NCBI RefSeq assembly: GCF_015169395.1 | Contig: NZ_CP063458.1 | Coordinates: 3,410,001-3,474,000 of the forward strand | Source of the DNA: Humisphaera borealis | Lineage (GTDB): Bacteria; Planctomycetota; Phycisphaerae; Tepidisphaerales; Tepidisphaeraceae | Length of the DNA: 64,000 nt | Direction: 5' to 3' | Part shown: piece by piece, positions 51,857 through 60,532 of the stretch | Numbering within the stretch: position 1 is the first letter of the stretch | Layout: each line of letters begins with the position of its first letter | Translations under genes and position numbers: made by a program | Notes under the pieces: generated by a model | What the model was told of the DNA's origin: nothing | What the model saw: only the letters and a program-made list of their open reading frames with translations | The model's database searches: none

Positions 51857-53890
51857 ATGAAAATCGCTCTCAAGTGGCTCGCCGACTACCTTCCCGGTCC
51901 GCTGGACGCTCAGGCCGCGGCCGATGCGCTCACTCATGGCGGCCTGCCGGTTGAAGTCATCGAAACCGTCGCCGACGACACCGTCATCGACGTCGAGGTC
52001 ACCAGCAACCGCGGCGATTGCCTGAGCCATGTCGGCGTGGCCCGCGAATTGGCCGCGCTACTGAACCGTCCGTTCAAGGACGTCATGCCCGCCTGCGCCG
52101 AAATTGCCGCCCCCGCGTCGGCCGAAGTCGCCGTCCGCATCGAAGCGGCCGACCTTTGTCCCCACTACACCGCCAGACTGATCAAAGGCGTGAAGATCGG
52201 CCCGAGCCCCGCCTGGATGCAAAAGCGGCTCGAGGCGATCGGCCTTCGGTCGATCAACAACGTGGTCGATGTGACCAACTACGTCATGTTCGAGCTCGGC
52301 CAGCCGCTGCACGCGTTCGACTACGACGTCGCCTGCGGCGGGACCGGCGGCAAGCAGATCGTCGTCCGTCGGGCGACCGCCGGTGAGAAGCTCACCACCA
52401 TCGACGGCAAGGAAGCGACGCTTCAACCCGACTATCTGGCGATCTGTAACGCGACGACGCCGATCGCGCTCGCCGGCGTCATGGGCGGACTGCACTCGGA
52501 GGTGTCGGCAAAGACCGTCAACATCCTGCTGGAATCGGCAAGGTTTGATCCGCTCGCCGTCCGCAAGGCGGCACGGGCAATCGTGCGGTCCGATTCGTCG
52601 TACCGCTTCGAGCGCGGCATCGACCCCCTGCTGCCGGAAAAGGCCAGCCTGCGGGCGGCGCAGCTCATCGTCGAAACGGCCGGCGGGCAACTGCTGTCGG
52701 GCGTGGTATCGGCGGGCGCGACAGGGCATACACCGAAGAATCTCACCCTTCGGCTGGCGCGGCTGAAGCAGGTGCTGGGCGTAGAGTTCCCGGTCGAACA
52801 GGTGATGGAGGCACTGTCGCGGCTCGGCCTTGCTCCGGTGCTGTCGGCGTCAAAAGCAGAGGTCGCCGTCATCGTGCCGAGCTATCGGCTCGACATCAAT
52901 ATTGAAGTCGACCTCGTCGAGGAAGTCGCCCGAATCATCGGCTACGACAAGGTGCCGGTACGGGACGAGATCAGCCTCCGTATTGCCCCACCCGACCCCA
53001 AGGCACGGTCGATCGAGATCATCCGCGACGCGATGGTGGCCGGCGGATACTTCGAGGCGGTCACGGTCGGCTTCGTCGCCGACAACCTGGCGACCGACTT
53101 CCTGCCGCCCGACGCGGACAAGTCCAACCCCTTGCCGAAGGCTTCGGTCGTCACGCGCAAAGAGAACGCCGCGCTGCGTCCAAGCATTCTGCCGGGATTG
53201 CTCGAATCCCTCCGCCGCAACGAGAACGCCGGCGTTCGCGACGCCAGGCTGTTCGAGATCGGATCGGCGTTCCACTACGCGACGGGCGGCAAACTCGTCG
53301 AGCAGCAGAAGCTCGGTCTCGTCGGCTCGACCGACCTGCGCGAAGTGCGCGGCGTGGTCGAAGCGATCCTGGGCAAGCTCGACGCCAATCGTGAAGTGAA
53401 GGTCGTCCCCGAACCCCGCGCCGGCTACGGCCGGGGCGCCAGCGGGCGAGTCGAATGGGGCGGCAAGGCGATCGGCCATTTGGGCAAGCTCGACAAGGCG
53501 GTCGCCGACAAGCTCGGCCTGCGCGAACGCCCCTGCATCGCCGAGCTCGAAGTGCTGCCGCTGCTCGCCGGCGCGCAGCACGTGCCGCAGCTCAAGCCAC
53601 TGCCGCAGTTCCCGCCGGCGGAGCGTGATTTGTCGCTGGTGGTTTCAGAGTCGGTTCGCTACGAAGCGGTCGAGTCGCTCGTGAAGGCGGTCAACCCGCC
53701 GAACCTGGAGTCGGCCAGCTTCGTCACCACGTACCGCGGCAAGCCGCTGGAGAAGGGGACCAAGAGCGTGACGCTGAAGCTGATCTTCCGCTCGCCGACG
53801 GGAACACTGACCAGCGATCAGGTGGAGCAGGCGGTGAGCGCGGTAGTGGAGAAGGCCAAGGCGGAGCTAGGGGCGACACTGCGGGTGTAG
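51857..53890 (+). CDS. pheT: Phenylalanyl-tRNA synthetase beta subunit, short form
   Basis: A 677-residue beta subunit of the alpha2beta2 PheRS. MKIALKWLADYL and the B1 start are normal, but then VIETVADDTVIDVEVTSNRGDCLSHVGVAREL follows at once, so the ~110-residue EMAP/OB tRNA-binding insert found in most bacterial PheT is missing. The B3/B4 editing domain, the B5 domain (LRLARLKQVLGVEFP ... IVPSYRLDI) and the C-terminal FDX-ACB domain (~585-677, LPQFPPAERDLSLVV) are present. Length is ~110 shorter than E. coli PheT, consistent with this deletion. pheS is not adjacent. It is read from its own candidate promoter. Confidence 0.93.
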   Translation: MKIALKWLADYLPGPLDAQAAADALTHGGLPVEVIETVADDTVIDVEVTSNRGDCLSHVGVARELAALLNRPFKDVMPACAEIAAPASAEVAVRIEAADLCPHYTARLIKGVKIGPSPAWMQKRLEAIGLRSINNVVDVTNYVMFELGQPLHAFDYDVACGGTGGKQIVVRRATAGEKLTTIDGKEATLQPDYLAICNATTPIALAGVMGGLHSEVSAKTVNILLESARFDPLAVRKAARAIVRSDSSYRFERGIDPLLPEKASLRAAQLIVETAGGQLLSGVVSAGATGHTPKNLTLRLARLKQVLGVEFPVEQVMEALSRLGLAPVLSASKAEVAVIVPSYRLDINIEVDLVEEVARIIGYDKVPVRDEISLRIAPPDPKARSIEIIRDAMVAGGYFEAVTVGFVADNLATDFLPPDADKSNPLPKASVVTRKENAALRPSILPGLLESLRRNENAGVRDARLFEIGSAFHYATGGKLVEQQKLGLVGSTDLREVRGVVEAILGKLDANREVKVVPEPRAGYGRGASGRVEWGGKAIGHLGKLDKAVADKLGLRERPCIAELEVLPLLAGAQHVPQLKPLPQFPPAERDLSLVVSESVRYEAVESLVKAVNPPNLESASFVTTYRGKPLEKGTKSVTLKLIFRSPTGTLTSDQVEQAVSAVVEKAKAELGATLRV

Positions 53891-53910
53891 CGTTCCTTTG
53901 GTGCGCGACG

Positions 53911-54109
53911 TGGAGGACAGACATTCTTTCTTGTCTGTCACTCGGGCTCACAAGGACCATTCGGACGCCAACCGGCGGCTCTGGGTGGGGCAGGCATTCT
54001 TGCCTGTCTCGGGCGGATGTACTCGTCCGTCCGAAACCAACCTTGAATGTCGCACCTGTGTTCGGCCACGGCGTACCGTGTCCGAGGCAGACAAGAATGT
54101 CTGCCCCAC
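53911..54109. repeat. Second REP family, three copies
   Basis: gtggggcaggcattcttgcc-type sequence at 53985-54012 and its inverted partner at 54082-54109 (25 of 28 matching), plus a diverged copy around 53911-53935 (acagacattctttcttgtctgt). The core is an internally palindromic gcaggcattcttgcctg. It differs in sequence from the cacgggcttccag REP. Confidence 0.7.
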
Positions 54110-54158
54110 CGAAGAGGCCAGCCACCTCCGGCGCGGGCAGTGGCCGCCCTACATAGAA

Positions 54159-55175
54159 CTAGGGCGCGATCGTCGCCTTCGACGCCGACTTCCCCGCACC
54201 GACCTCCCACACCGCAGGCTTTCCCTTTCGCTGCTTTTCGAGCCACATCAGTCCCGCCTCGGGGAGAATGTTGTGGCCGCCCTGGAAGATCGTCACCTGC
54301 GCGTTGCCGCTCACCCGGCGGAACAACGGCTTGTTCTCGCCATAGGTCGGATCGACGATCGTCTGCAGCAGCGTCGCCGGCATAACCGGCTTGGCTTCCA
54401 TCGCGGCGATGTCAGCATCGGACACCTTGTCGGCATCGGCGGCGACGGCGTTGAACGCGCGGAGCGTGTGTCCGACCGGCACGCTTCCCTTGTGGCCGTC
54501 CTCGATCCCCGTACTGATCGTGAGGTTGAGACCCTTCGCTGCCGGAAGATGTGTGAGCGGCGAGCGATGTTTGTACTGGGTGTCGATTTCGGGCGACGTG
54601 CCCGGTGCCCCGCCACAGGCTTTCTCCATCATCTGCCAGTACTTGTTCCCGATCCGCTTGCTGTCGGCATGCCAGCGGGCGACGTCGGAGATCGGACACC
54701 ACGCCGACACGCCCGCCCAGAGTTCCGGTGCTCGGCCGGCCATCTGCAATGACATATGTCCCCCGCCACTGCCGCCTATCAGGTAAATGCGATCAGGGTC
54801 GATCTTCCGCTGCGTTTTTGCCCAGGCGACGGCTGCAATGACGTCCTTCACCGCCAGTTCCGAGCCCAGCGCGGCCGGTGTGCTGTTGGGGCCGCGGAAG
54901 TTGGGGCGAACCATCGCCCATCCCTTGTCGATACACCAGTCGGCGTAGAACTTTTCCGGCGTCAGGTAGTTGCTGCTCCAGGTGTGCAGGCAAACCAGCA
55001 GCGGCACCGCATCGGCCGTCGCCGGCGAATACCATAGAGCCGGCTGGTCGGTGTTGTCGGCGTCGGAACGGTATAGCACCTCCGTCACGCCCGGCGACCA
55101 ACCCTTAGGCGGCTCGGCGGCGGCAACCATCGCACCGATCGCGAAAACCAGCGAAACAACGAGAAGTCGCGGCAT
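54159..55175 (-). CDS. Exported alpha/beta hydrolase (dienelactone/prolyl-oligopeptidase-like)
   Basis: A 338-residue serine hydrolase. The start at 55175 gives a signal peptide (MPRLLVVSLVFAIGAMVAAA). Motifs are HTWSSNY (oxyanion region, residues 64-70), the nucleophile elbow GGSGGG (S136), and FQGGHNILPEAGL with the probable catalytic His near the C-terminus. WCPISDVARWHADS is in the lid region. The substrate is unknown; relatives act on peptides, esters or acylated sugars. It is divergent from mcsA. Confidence 0.82.
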   Translation of the reverse strand: MPRLLVVSLVFAIGAMVAAAEPPKGWSPGVTEVLYRSDADNTDQPALWYSPATADAVPLLVCLHTWSSNYLTPEKFYADWCIDKGWAMVRPNFRGPNSTPAALGSELAVKDVIAAVAWAKTQRKIDPDRIYLIGGSGGGHMSLQMAGRAPELWAGVSAWCPISDVARWHADSKRIGNKYWQMMEKACGGAPGTSPEIDTQYKHRSPLTHLPAAKGLNLTISTGIEDGHKGSVPVGHTLRAFNAVAADADKVSDADIAAMEAKPVMPATLLQTIVDPTYGENKPLFRRVSGNAQVTIFQGGHNILPEAGLMWLEKQRKGKPAVWEVGAGKSASKATIAP

Positions 55176-55357
55176 GGGGCGTATAGTAACGCGTCGGGTC
55201 AAAGGATGAAGACTGAAGACTGAAGGATGAAAACGCGAGGTCGCTTCAATTCAGCCGTCAGCCGTCATCCTTTGACGCCAACGGTTTGACGCTGACCAAT
55301 GACGGAAATACGATTGCGCGATCGCGCTAGCGCGATTCGACGGAGGCAGCACGCTGC
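55176..55357. repeat. Divergent gap with ctgaagga-type inverted array and palindrome
   Basis: The array gtcaaaggatgaagactgaag near 55198-55222 pairs with its approximate inverse near 55250-55276 (tcatcctttgac). Downstream, tttgacgc occurs as a direct repeat with a 14-base period (55271 and 55285), and atcgcgctagcgcgat (55321-55336) is a perfect 16-base palindrome just before the mcsA ribosome-binding site ggagg. Confidence 0.6.
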
Positions 55358-55852
55358 ATGAAATGTGAAAACTGCAACAAGACCGCCACCGTTCATCTCA
55401 CCGAAATCAAAGGCGGCAAGAAGTACGAAAAGCACTTGTGCGAGCAGTGCGCCGCCGCCGCCGAAGGGTTGCCGGTCAAGAGCCACATGCCGATCAATGA
55501 GCTGCTGACGAACTTCGTCATGGCCCACTCGGGCCTGCCGGCGAAGGAGCAGTCGCTCACCTGTGAGCACTGCGGCATTACTTGGGCCGAGTTCCGCCAG
55601 AACGGTCTCCTCGGTTGCCCCAACGATTATGTCGCGTTCGAGAAGGAGCTGACGCCTTTGCTGGCTCGCGCCCACGACGGTGCGACGCACCACGTCGGCA
55701 AACAGCCGACCCGGCGAGGCGGATCGGGCGTGCCGATGAAACGCCACGTCGATATCGCCCGGCTCCGCAAAGACCTCCAGAAGGCAATCGAAGCCGAAGA
55801 TTATGAGAAAGCCGCGAAGCTTCGGGACCAGATCAAAGAGGCAGAAGGATAG
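55358..55852 (+). CDS. mcsA: McsA, activator of protein arginine kinase
   Basis: A 164-residue zinc protein. Cys pairs C3/C6 and C28/C31, with further Cys near TCEHCG and LLGCPND, form McsA zinc modules, and the C-terminal DLQKAIEAEDYEKAAKLRDQI is a UVR motif. McsA binds and activates the arginine kinase McsB, whose gene follows 90 bases later. In Firmicutes both belong to the ctsR-mcsA-mcsB-clpC operon; here neither ctsR nor clpC is adjacent, and the intervening gap carries a gtcactt-type array. Confidence 0.9.
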   Translation: MKCENCNKTATVHLTEIKGGKKYEKHLCEQCAAAAEGLPVKSHMPINELLTNFVMAHSGLPAKEQSLTCEHCGITWAEFRQNGLLGCPNDYVAFEKELTPLLARAHDGATHHVGKQPTRRGGSGVPMKRHVDIARLRKDLQKAIEAEDYEKAAKLRDQIKEAEG

Positions 55853-55942
55853 TCATTGGTCACTAGTCACTTGTGACTAGACGGACGCAGACGACGTGGT
55901 CGACATCGTGACAAGTGACAAGTGACAGTTTCGATAGGAACT
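55853..55942. repeat. gtcactt-type array between mcsA and mcsB
   Basis: The gap is mostly composed of gtcact/gtgact units in both orientations (agtcattggtcactagtcac near 55852 and gtgacaagtgacaagtgaca near 55908). The arms can pair, so a hairpin may lie between the two cotranscribed genes. Confidence 0.65.
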
Positions 55943-56998
55943 ATGAAACTCAGCGATCTCACCCAGCACGCAGGCGAATGGCTCCGAGGCAGCGGGCCTC
56001 GAAGTGAAGTGGTGATTTCCTCGCGCATCCGCCTCGCGCGGAATGTGGCGGGTTTCAACTTCCTGTCGCGTTGCACGCGCCACCAGCGCCAAGTCCTGGA
56101 ACAGAAGGTCCGCCAGACGATCCTCGACGCCAGCCTCGCCCCGCAGACGCTGTATGTCGATCTCGAACAAGCTCCGGAAGTCGACCGCCAGCTCCTCGTC
56201 GAACGCCATCTCATCAGCAAGCCGCACGCAGCCGCCGAAGGCGCACGCGGCGTGGCGATCGGCAAGGACGAGACCGTTTCGATCATGGTCAACGAGGAAG
56301 ACCACCTCCGCATCCAGGTGCTGCGGTCGGGACTTCAGCTTCAAGAGGCGTGGGACCAGATCAACAAGGTCGACGACCAGCTCGAATCCAAGCTCGACTT
56401 CTCTTTCAACCCGCGTTTCGGCTATCTGACGGCCTGCCCGACCAATGTCGGCACGGGTATTCGCGTCAGCGTGATGCTGCACCTGCCGGCCCTCAAGCTC
56501 ACCGGCGAAATCGAAAAGGTGTTCCGGGCCGCCAAGGATCTGAAACTCGCCGTCCGCGGGCTCTACGGCGAAGGCACCGAAGCCACCGGCGACTTCTACC
56601 AGATCTCCAACCAGTCCACCCTAGGCCGAAGCGAAGACGAGATCATCGAAGACTTCGGCGACTCGATCATTCCCAAGATTATCGATTACGAGCACCACGC
56701 GCGCAAGACACTCATCAGCGAAAAGGGCGTGGCGCTGGACGACAAAGTCTCCCGCGCGTTAGGCCTGCTCCGCTCGGCCAGGCTGATGGCGACAGACGAG
56801 ACATTGCTGCTGTTGAGCCATCTGCGGATGGGCGTTCACATGGGCCGGGTGAAAGACGTGGACCTCGGGACCATCAACGAGCTGTTCCTGCTGACCCAAC
56901 CAGCCCATCTGCAGAAGATCCAGGGGAAGAAGCTCGAAGGGGATGTCCGCCGGGCGGCGCGGGCGGATTACATTCGAGCCCGGCTGAACGGGCACTGA
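55943..56998 (+). CDS. mcsB: McsB, protein arginine kinase
   Basis: A 351-residue ATP:guanido phosphotransferase-fold enzyme that phosphorylates Arg residues on misfolded proteins, marking them for ClpCP. VVISSRIRLARNVAGF is the N-terminal signature. MVNEEDHLRIQVLRSG is the family NEEDH motif with the catalytic Glu, and LTACPTNVGTGIRVSVMLHL carries the active-site Cys. The ATG at 55943 follows agga. ClpC is not in the window. Coupling with McsA is expected. Confidence 0.93.
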   Translation: MKLSDLTQHAGEWLRGSGPRSEVVISSRIRLARNVAGFNFLSRCTRHQRQVLEQKVRQTILDASLAPQTLYVDLEQAPEVDRQLLVERHLISKPHAAAEGARGVAIGKDETVSIMVNEEDHLRIQVLRSGLQLQEAWDQINKVDDQLESKLDFSFNPRFGYLTACPTNVGTGIRVSVMLHLPALKLTGEIEKVFRAAKDLKLAVRGLYGEGTEATGDFYQISNQSTLGRSEDEIIEDFGDSIIPKIIDYEHHARKTLISEKGVALDDKVSRALGLLRSARLMATDETLLLLSHLRMGVHMGRVKDVDLGTINELFLLTQPAHLQKIQGKKLEGDVRRAARADYIRARLNGH

Positions 56999-57095
56999 AT
57001 AGTATTTAGTTGAAGGTGCTGAGTGCTGAGTGAAGTGACCGGAGCAGATTTCGCTCTCCGTACTCTTCACTTTCGTCTCAGCACTCCATCGGTAC
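56999..57095. repeat. gtgctga-type inverted array at a convergent junction
   Basis: gtgctgagtgctgagtgaag (57017-57036) is followed ~30 bases later by cttcactttcgtctcagcac. The array fills the convergent gap between mcsB and the next gene and could act as a terminator. Confidence 0.65.
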
Positions 57096-57845
57096 CTACG
57101 GCTTCTTCTTCCCCACCTCGTTCAGCGCTTTCTCGATCATCGGGTCCATCTTCTCGGCGGACATCTTTAATCCGCCGTTGGGGCTGAGCACGACCGTGTA
57201 GATGTACCCCTTCTTGAACTCTTCGCGGAAGCCGCTGGAGCCGTAGGCGAGCTTGACGCCCCATTCCTTGCGGAACTCGGCGTCGTCGGCCAGACGCCAG
57301 AAATCCTTCCAGAGCTTCTTTTCCATATCCGCCAGGCGGGGGTCGGCACCCTTGTAGATGTCAGGGATTTCGCCGGGGGAATCGATCGCAAAGCCGCCCG
57401 CGGGCGTCTGCTTGTCGCCGAAGATGCGCTTGAACAGCGCAATGCTGTGGCCTCGGAGTGGTTCGTTTTCTTCGACGAACTTGCCGTCAAACTCGATCAC
57501 ATAGGCGTCCAGGTGAGCGCCGACGCCCTCGATGACAAACCGCTTCTCCGAGCCGTCCACGTAGGTCGAGCCGTCTCTGCCGTATTCGCCGAAGAGCAAC
57601 GTCGTCCAGGTCTGGCCGTTTTCGGTGGTCTGGTCGGTGACGATGATGCGGGCCACGCGCTTATCGGTCTGGAAGCGCTTCACCACGCCTCGGAGCATTT
57701 CGTTCTTGAGTTGCTCGGCCTTGATGATCTCGTCCTTCTTGGCGAGCTGCCCCTGGTGACTGCTGTCTTCGTAGAAGCGCACGCCGATCCAGCCGGCGAC
57801 AATCGTGACGATGAGGATGGCACTGCGAATGAGGTTACGAGCCAT
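57096..57845 (-). CDS. Hypothetical membrane-anchored protein
   Basis: A 249-residue protein with one N-terminal anchor (LIRSAILIVTIVAGWIGVRFY, cut here at 20). A coiled-coil-like helix (AKKDEIIKAEQLKNEMLRGV) follows and then an alpha/beta soluble part (VARIIVTDQTTENGQTWTTL, ... GYIYTVVLSPNG). No known motif. Its start at 57845 has no visible SD. It is divergent from the second PilZ gene across a 370-base gap. Confidence 0.6.
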   Translation of the reverse strand: MARNLIRSAILIVTIVAGWIGVRFYEDSSHQGQLAKKDEIIKAEQLKNEMLRGVVKRFQTDKRVARIIVTDQTTENGQTWTTLLFGEYGRDGSTYVDGSEKRFVIEGVGAHLDAYVIEFDGKFVEENEPLRGHSIALFKRIFGDKQTPAGGFAIDSPGEIPDIYKGADPRLADMEKKLWKDFWRLADDAEFRKEWGVKLAYGSSGFREEFKKGYIYTVVLSPNGGLKMSAEKMDPMIEKALNEVGKKKP

Positions 57846-58215
57846 GAGCTTTTAGGGTCGAAGGTCCCGGATGGTTGTCGCGGCCGCCGAAATGACGACT
57901 CGGCGACCGTCTCGATCGGTACACCCGATCTGAAAGTGCCTTCCGACCTCACTATCGTCCATCGCCCCTTCATCGAGCGAGGTTGGTGGCCGGCGGATTT
58001 GCACGCTGGCAGGAAGTCAGGTTATCGGAACCGGATCGAGCAGGCTACGCACATTTGCACGCCGAACTTTGGCCGGCACCTATCGAAAGAATCGGTCACG
58101 ATCGTATGTGTTTGGTGGGGGCCCGTTTCCGTAAGGCCGATGCAGGAAATTACCTATAACGGGGCAAGCCACAACGGACGATGACCGGAATGAGGTGCAA
58201 GGGGTCGGGAATCCT
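57846..58215. other. Divergent intergenic region
   Basis: A 370-base gap with no supported gene. A direct repeat tttgcacgc occurs near 57996 and 58052, and ctataacg near 58154 resembles a -10 for the PilZ gene without a good -35. Confidence 0.3.
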
Positions 58216-58662
58216 ATGCAACTCACGGCAAAAATGTTTGAGCAGGTCATCAAGGGGCTGAAGGGCGATCCGGGGCGGGGAAGCCGCGAACTGCGTCGCC
58301 AGCCTCGGGTGGGCATTCGGTCGCGCCATCTGATCTTTCCGGATCTGTTGGAAGACTATGCCAACGACGGGCTGATGGTGCGCATTCGCGACCTGTCGGT
58401 GGCGGGGATCGGCCTGATCAGCCCCCGAGTGCTGCCTCGGGGCAGTAGTTTCCTGATGAAATTTACCACGCAGGAGTACGTCAACGTGCGTCTGTACTAC
58501 AAAGTGATGCACTGCCCGGTGATCGGGTCTGGGCAGTTCAATATCGGGGCTCACTTTGAACGCCTCGACCACGACGGCGACCCGGCGCAACTGGGCGATC
58601 TGGCGATCCTTATTTCAGAGAAGTCCAACCCAAAATCGACTGCGAAAAAGCCTGCCGCTTAA
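58216..58662 (+). CDS. PilZ domain protein (copy 2)
   Basis: A 148-residue c-di-GMP effector paralogous to the gene at 34287. MQLTAKMFEQVIKGLKGD is the shared N-terminal helix, RRQPR is the RxxxR motif and DLSVAG the DxSxxG motif, both intact. The C-terminal tail is Lys-rich (KSNPKSTAKKPAA). Its stop TAA (58660-58662) overlaps the stop of the convergent glycosyltransferase within the palindrome TTAA. Confidence 0.85.
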   Translation: MQLTAKMFEQVIKGLKGDPGRGSRELRRQPRVGIRSRHLIFPDLLEDYANDGLMVRIRDLSVAGIGLISPRVLPRGSSFLMKFTTQEYVNVRLYYKVMHCPVIGSGQFNIGAHFERLDHDGDPAQLGDLAILISEKSNPKSTAKKPAA

Positions 58663-60518
58663 GGCTGGTCTTTCTTCAAGGCATGCCAATACCGCTTGCC
58701 GTAGGGTTCGCTGGCGAACGAATGCCAGCCGGGAAGGCTTGGAGGGCGCTGGTTCTCGCGCTGCAGCATGACAATGATGTCGGGTTCGTCGTCCCCGCGC
58801 CGGCGAACCGCTTCAAGGGGTCTTACGACACGATTCAGATAGATCGCCAGGTCAGGAGGCATCGGCTTGCCACCGGGATCGTGGTACGCCACCCGGGTAC
58901 CGGCGGATTGGGCGATGATTCGCTCGGCGATGGGGCGCATTTCGCTTCGGCCGGCGGGGGTATCCTTGTAACCCCACAGCAGCAGCGCGTTGGCGGCAAG
59001 CATGAGCACCGCAGCGATGCCCACGCCGGCAATGACCGATCGCCGTGGAGGACGAAACATTGTAACGGTTGCCGCAATCGCCAACGCGAGGCATGGCAAC
59101 CCGAGCCGGGGCTCGTACCAGGCCCCTCCGCTCGCGCTGACCGGCCAGGCACTGGTCAGCGACGCCGGCAAAGCCTGTGGCGAGATCACGCCTACGAGCG
59201 GCAGCACGATCGCGATACCACCAACCAAAACAAAATGACTGGCCAGCCATGCGCCGGCGTCGCGACGGCCGCGTCGCATACCGGCAATCATCGCGAGCAG
59301 CCCCCGCGCCGCGAGAATCGCCGCCGGCGGAAGCAGCGGCAACAGGTACCGCTCGTTCTTATCCTTGAAGAGGCTCATCACCAGGATCGGCACGGCCAGC
59401 CAGAGCATTGCCAGCAGGTAGCCGCGATGCCGTTGTACCTTTGTTCGATGGATGAATCTCACAGACCTTGATGACCGAAAGCGGAGCGTCAGCAACATGC
59501 CCAGCAGGAACGCCGGCAACCAGGGAATCAGGTGAGGCAACAACGTGAGATAGGCATAAACCGGATCGGGTGCCAGCGTCGTCGCGTCTTTCCGCGTAAT
59601 CTCGCTCCACCAGATCGCCAGGGTGCCTTCGTTTGACGTGGCGACCATGATCGGCCAGGGCAGCGCGACGGCCAGGAACGCGACGACAGCGACGAACACC
59701 TGACGCCAGGGGATCGCACGTCGCGCCGGCACAGGCTCGGGTGCCATGGGCTGCGACAATCCGCTACCCGTGGCCGTTCGCCGTCGATGCAGCAATGGCA
59801 GGAGCGCCACCGGCGCGATGGTCTGCAGAATCGCGACCGGCCCTTTGCACATGAACGCCAGTCCCAACGCCAGCCCGAACGCCGCGATGCATCCCCGTTG
59901 CCGAAGAAGGATCGCCCGGGCAAGCAACGCGTTGCCGACGGTCACCCAGAGCGCCAGATGGACATCGGTGCTAGCCAGCCGCATGTAGCGAAGGAACAGG
60001 AGGCTCGTGCCGGTGAGAACGGTCGCCGCCAGCGCCGCTCTTCGACCGGCGAGAGTCTTTGCCAGGTCGAACGTCGCAACGAGCATGAGGCAACCCGCCA
60101 GCAGCGCGGGCCAGCGGATTTCCCAGGCCAGCCGGGAGAACGCGCGGTCGCGGATCACCGGGTCGGTCGAACTGGCGCCGGCGACGGTAGCATCGGTCAC
60201 GGCAAGTGCGCCAATCCAGGCGGGCAGGGGCGGCTTCTTGATGCGGAGCGTGCCGTTGAGGGTGGGCATGATCCACGACCCGCCGTCGCGCCGCATCTCC
60301 AACACGGTCGCGGCGTGCAGCGTCTCGATGCCGTTGGCCAGTTCGAGCCAGCCCAGCGTCGGGGCCATCGCGACGAACACGAGAACGGCAATCGCCCAGC
60401 CCGCCCATCGGGGGATTCGGCGCGGCGGTGCGGAAATGAGACCTGTCGGCGGGGTCACCGGGGGCACTCTACGGGAAGGGTGTTGGCGGACAAAGCATGA
60501 GCATACCGCTTGCCTCAT
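58659..60518 (-). CDS. ArnT/PMT-family membrane glycosyltransferase
   Basis: A 619-residue integral membrane protein with ~11-12 hydrophobic segments. The N-terminal loop LANGIETLHAATVLEM...WIMPTLNG...KKPPL matches the first periplasmic loop of ArnT-like lipid-linked sugar transferases, though the usual Asp-Glu is replaced by Gly-Ile-Glu. It likely transfers a sugar from undecaprenyl phosphate to lipid A or a protein. The start at 60518 is the longest; a GTG at 60458 is possible. It is 15 bases after uvrC on the same strand, probably cotranscribed. Confidence 0.8.
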   Translation of the reverse strand: MRQAVCSCFVRQHPSRRVPPVTPPTGLISAPPRRIPRWAGWAIAVLVFVAMAPTLGWLELANGIETLHAATVLEMRRDGGSWIMPTLNGTLRIKKPPLPAWIGALAVTDATVAGASSTDPVIRDRAFSRLAWEIRWPALLAGCLMLVATFDLAKTLAGRRAALAATVLTGTSLLFLRYMRLASTDVHLALWVTVGNALLARAILLRQRGCIAAFGLALGLAFMCKGPVAILQTIAPVALLPLLHRRRTATGSGLSQPMAPEPVPARRAIPWRQVFVAVVAFLAVALPWPIMVATSNEGTLAIWWSEITRKDATTLAPDPVYAYLTLLPHLIPWLPAFLLGMLLTLRFRSSRSVRFIHRTKVQRHRGYLLAMLWLAVPILVMSLFKDKNERYLLPLLPPAAILAARGLLAMIAGMRRGRRDAGAWLASHFVLVGGIAIVLPLVGVISPQALPASLTSAWPVSASGGAWYEPRLGLPCLALAIAATVTMFRPPRRSVIAGVGIAAVLMLAANALLLWGYKDTPAGRSEMRPIAERIIAQSAGTRVAYHDPGGKPMPPDLAIYLNRVVRPLEAVRRRGDDEPDIIVMLQRENQRPPSLPGWHSFASEPYGKRYWHALKKDQP

Positions 60519-60532
60519 CCGGGAACGCTTCC

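Noticed and set aside
55271-55295. CtsR operator upstream of mcsA
   Set aside because: The tttgacgc direct repeats have a 14-base period and six-base gap, unlike the CtsR heptad with three-base spacing, and part of them belongs to the repeat array.
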